Assembly: GCA_025451425.1 (NCBI GenBank)
Contig: JANWKK010000253.1
Span: 1-6,651 of the forward strand
Direction of reading: 5' to 3'
Length of the DNA: 6,651 nt
Origin: Gemmatimonadaceae bacterium
Lineage (GTDB): Bacteria > Gemmatimonadota > Gemmatimonadetes > Gemmatimonadales > Gemmatimonadaceae
How positions within the stretch are numbered: position 1 is the stretch's first letter; each line of letters begins with the position of its first letter. Position numbers and translations under genes: made by a program. The notes below the pieces were generated by a model. The model saw nothing but the letters and a program-made list of their open reading frames with translations, was not told where the DNA came from and made no database searches. Positions 6,305-6,651 of this stretch are shown here, piece after piece.

Positions 6305-6508
6305 ATGTTCACACTTGGAACCAAACGCTCGGCGAACGCATTCGCCGATCTCGAGGCCCAGCTGCGCGCGTTAGGCGCGAGCGGCGACCGCCTCGCCGAA
6401 GCGACGACGTCGCTTCGGGCGTCCGCAAGAATTTTTGCCGCGGCTTCGGCCCGCCTGCGTACAAGCGCAGTGCGCCAGTTCACGCGGCCGGCACTGAAGC
6501 TGGTGTAA
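6305..6508 (+). CDS. Small protein of unknown function under riboswitch control, 67 aa
   Basis: I do not recognise a family. The protein is basic and alanine/arginine-rich, with no membrane segment and no cysteine. Residues about 12-53 look like one or two amphipathic helices (ADLEAQLRALG near the start, then SLRASARIF and ASARLR), compatible with a coiled coil or a nucleic-acid or membrane-surface binder, none of which is shown. The start is supported by GGAGGAGGT at 6292-6300, 4 bases before the ATG, among the best ribosome binding sites in the window. In-frame ATGs at 6164 and 6284 are less likely: the first would translate through the terminator, and the second lies just before the ribosome binding site. 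It is the first gene after the aptamer and terminator, so it is the direct candidate target. It contains one TTA leucine codon within a CGTTAGG heptamer. Confidence 0.72.
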   Translation: MFTLGTKRSANAFADLEAQLRALGASGDRLAEATTSLRASARIFAAASARLRTSAVRQFTRPALKLV

Positions 6509-6577
6509 TCGAAGGATTGGGGGAACAGAGGGGAGAGACAGGCAGCGTTGCGGTTGAGGGGCCGCCCGCTGCGACTG

Positions 6578-6608
6578 AGCAGGTCGGCGAATTGTTCGCC
6601 GGCCTGCT
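6578..6608 (+). terminator. Strong 14-pair hairpin after the small gene, possible terminator
   Basis: Bases 6578-6591 pair with 6595-6608 over 14 pairs including one G-U, with a three-base UUG loop. The sequence after it (TAGGTTTGTT) is only partly T-rich, so termination is possible but not certain. It begins 69 bases after the small gene's stop codon. A reading frame open to the right edge runs across it, so it could also lie inside a coding region. Confidence 0.45.
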
Positions 6609-6618
6609 TAGGTTTGTT

Positions 6619-6651
6619 ATGAAGGTCTTTGCTAGACCGCAGAGGAGGCGG
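6619..6651 (+). CDS. Possible start of a gene running off the right edge
   Basis: An ATG at 6619 opens MKVFARPQRRR and continues past the edge. The same frame is open from 6253 through the small gene in another phase. From 6508 on it reads plausibly (for example VEGPPAATEQVGELFAGLL), so a start further upstream, such as TTG 6517 or 6592, cannot be excluded. Only a weak AGG (6610-6612) lies before the ATG. No function can be assigned. Confidence 0.2.
   Translation, partial: MKVFARPQRRR

Overview
The window is GC-rich bacterial DNA with five confident protein genes, one well-supported small gene and a 515-base non-coding stretch that carries a predicted riboswitch. The organism cannot be fixed from the sequence. 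A SARP-type regulator fused to an ATPase, exported proteins with AQA-type signal cleavage sites, GC-rich codon use and a recurrent CGTTAGG heptamer would fit Gemmatimonadota or a similar Gram-negative soil lineage. This is an inference, not an identification.

Left part (122-3030, minus strand): three genes read leftwards, all predicted to be exported. First is an Asp-box (BNR/sialidase-like) beta-propeller protein. After a 112-base gap comes a six-cysteine lipoprotein with a proline-rich tail, then 25 bases later a 156-residue exported protein of unknown family. The last two look co-transcribed.

Centre (3136-4848, plus strand): a 570-residue SARP/BTAD-AAA ATPase regulator is divergent from the propeller gene. 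The region between them holds a near-perfect 15-base direct repeat, a plausible operator. The protein ends soon after its ATPase module and lacks the long C-terminal repeat region usual for the family. It converges on argF, with 32 bases between the two stop codons.

Right part: argF (4881-5789, minus) encodes ornithine carbamoyltransferase with all expected motifs. Its leader is rich in GCGAG repeats and has no visible ribosome binding site. Divergent from it, on the plus strand, is a GEMM-I (cyclic-di-GMP-I class) aptamer at about 6056-6148. It is followed by two spacer hairpins, a strong intrinsic terminator (6212-6262) and a 67-residue gene with an excellent ribosome binding site (6305-6508). 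The terminator 5' arm and the bases before it can instead pair with the aptamer P3 region in two collinear blocks of 6 and 7 base pairs, giving a complete predicted on/off switch. The aptamer position equivalent to Vc2 G20 appears to be A, which raises the possibility of cGAMP sensing or mixed specificity. This riboswitch and small-protein unit is the most interesting item here.
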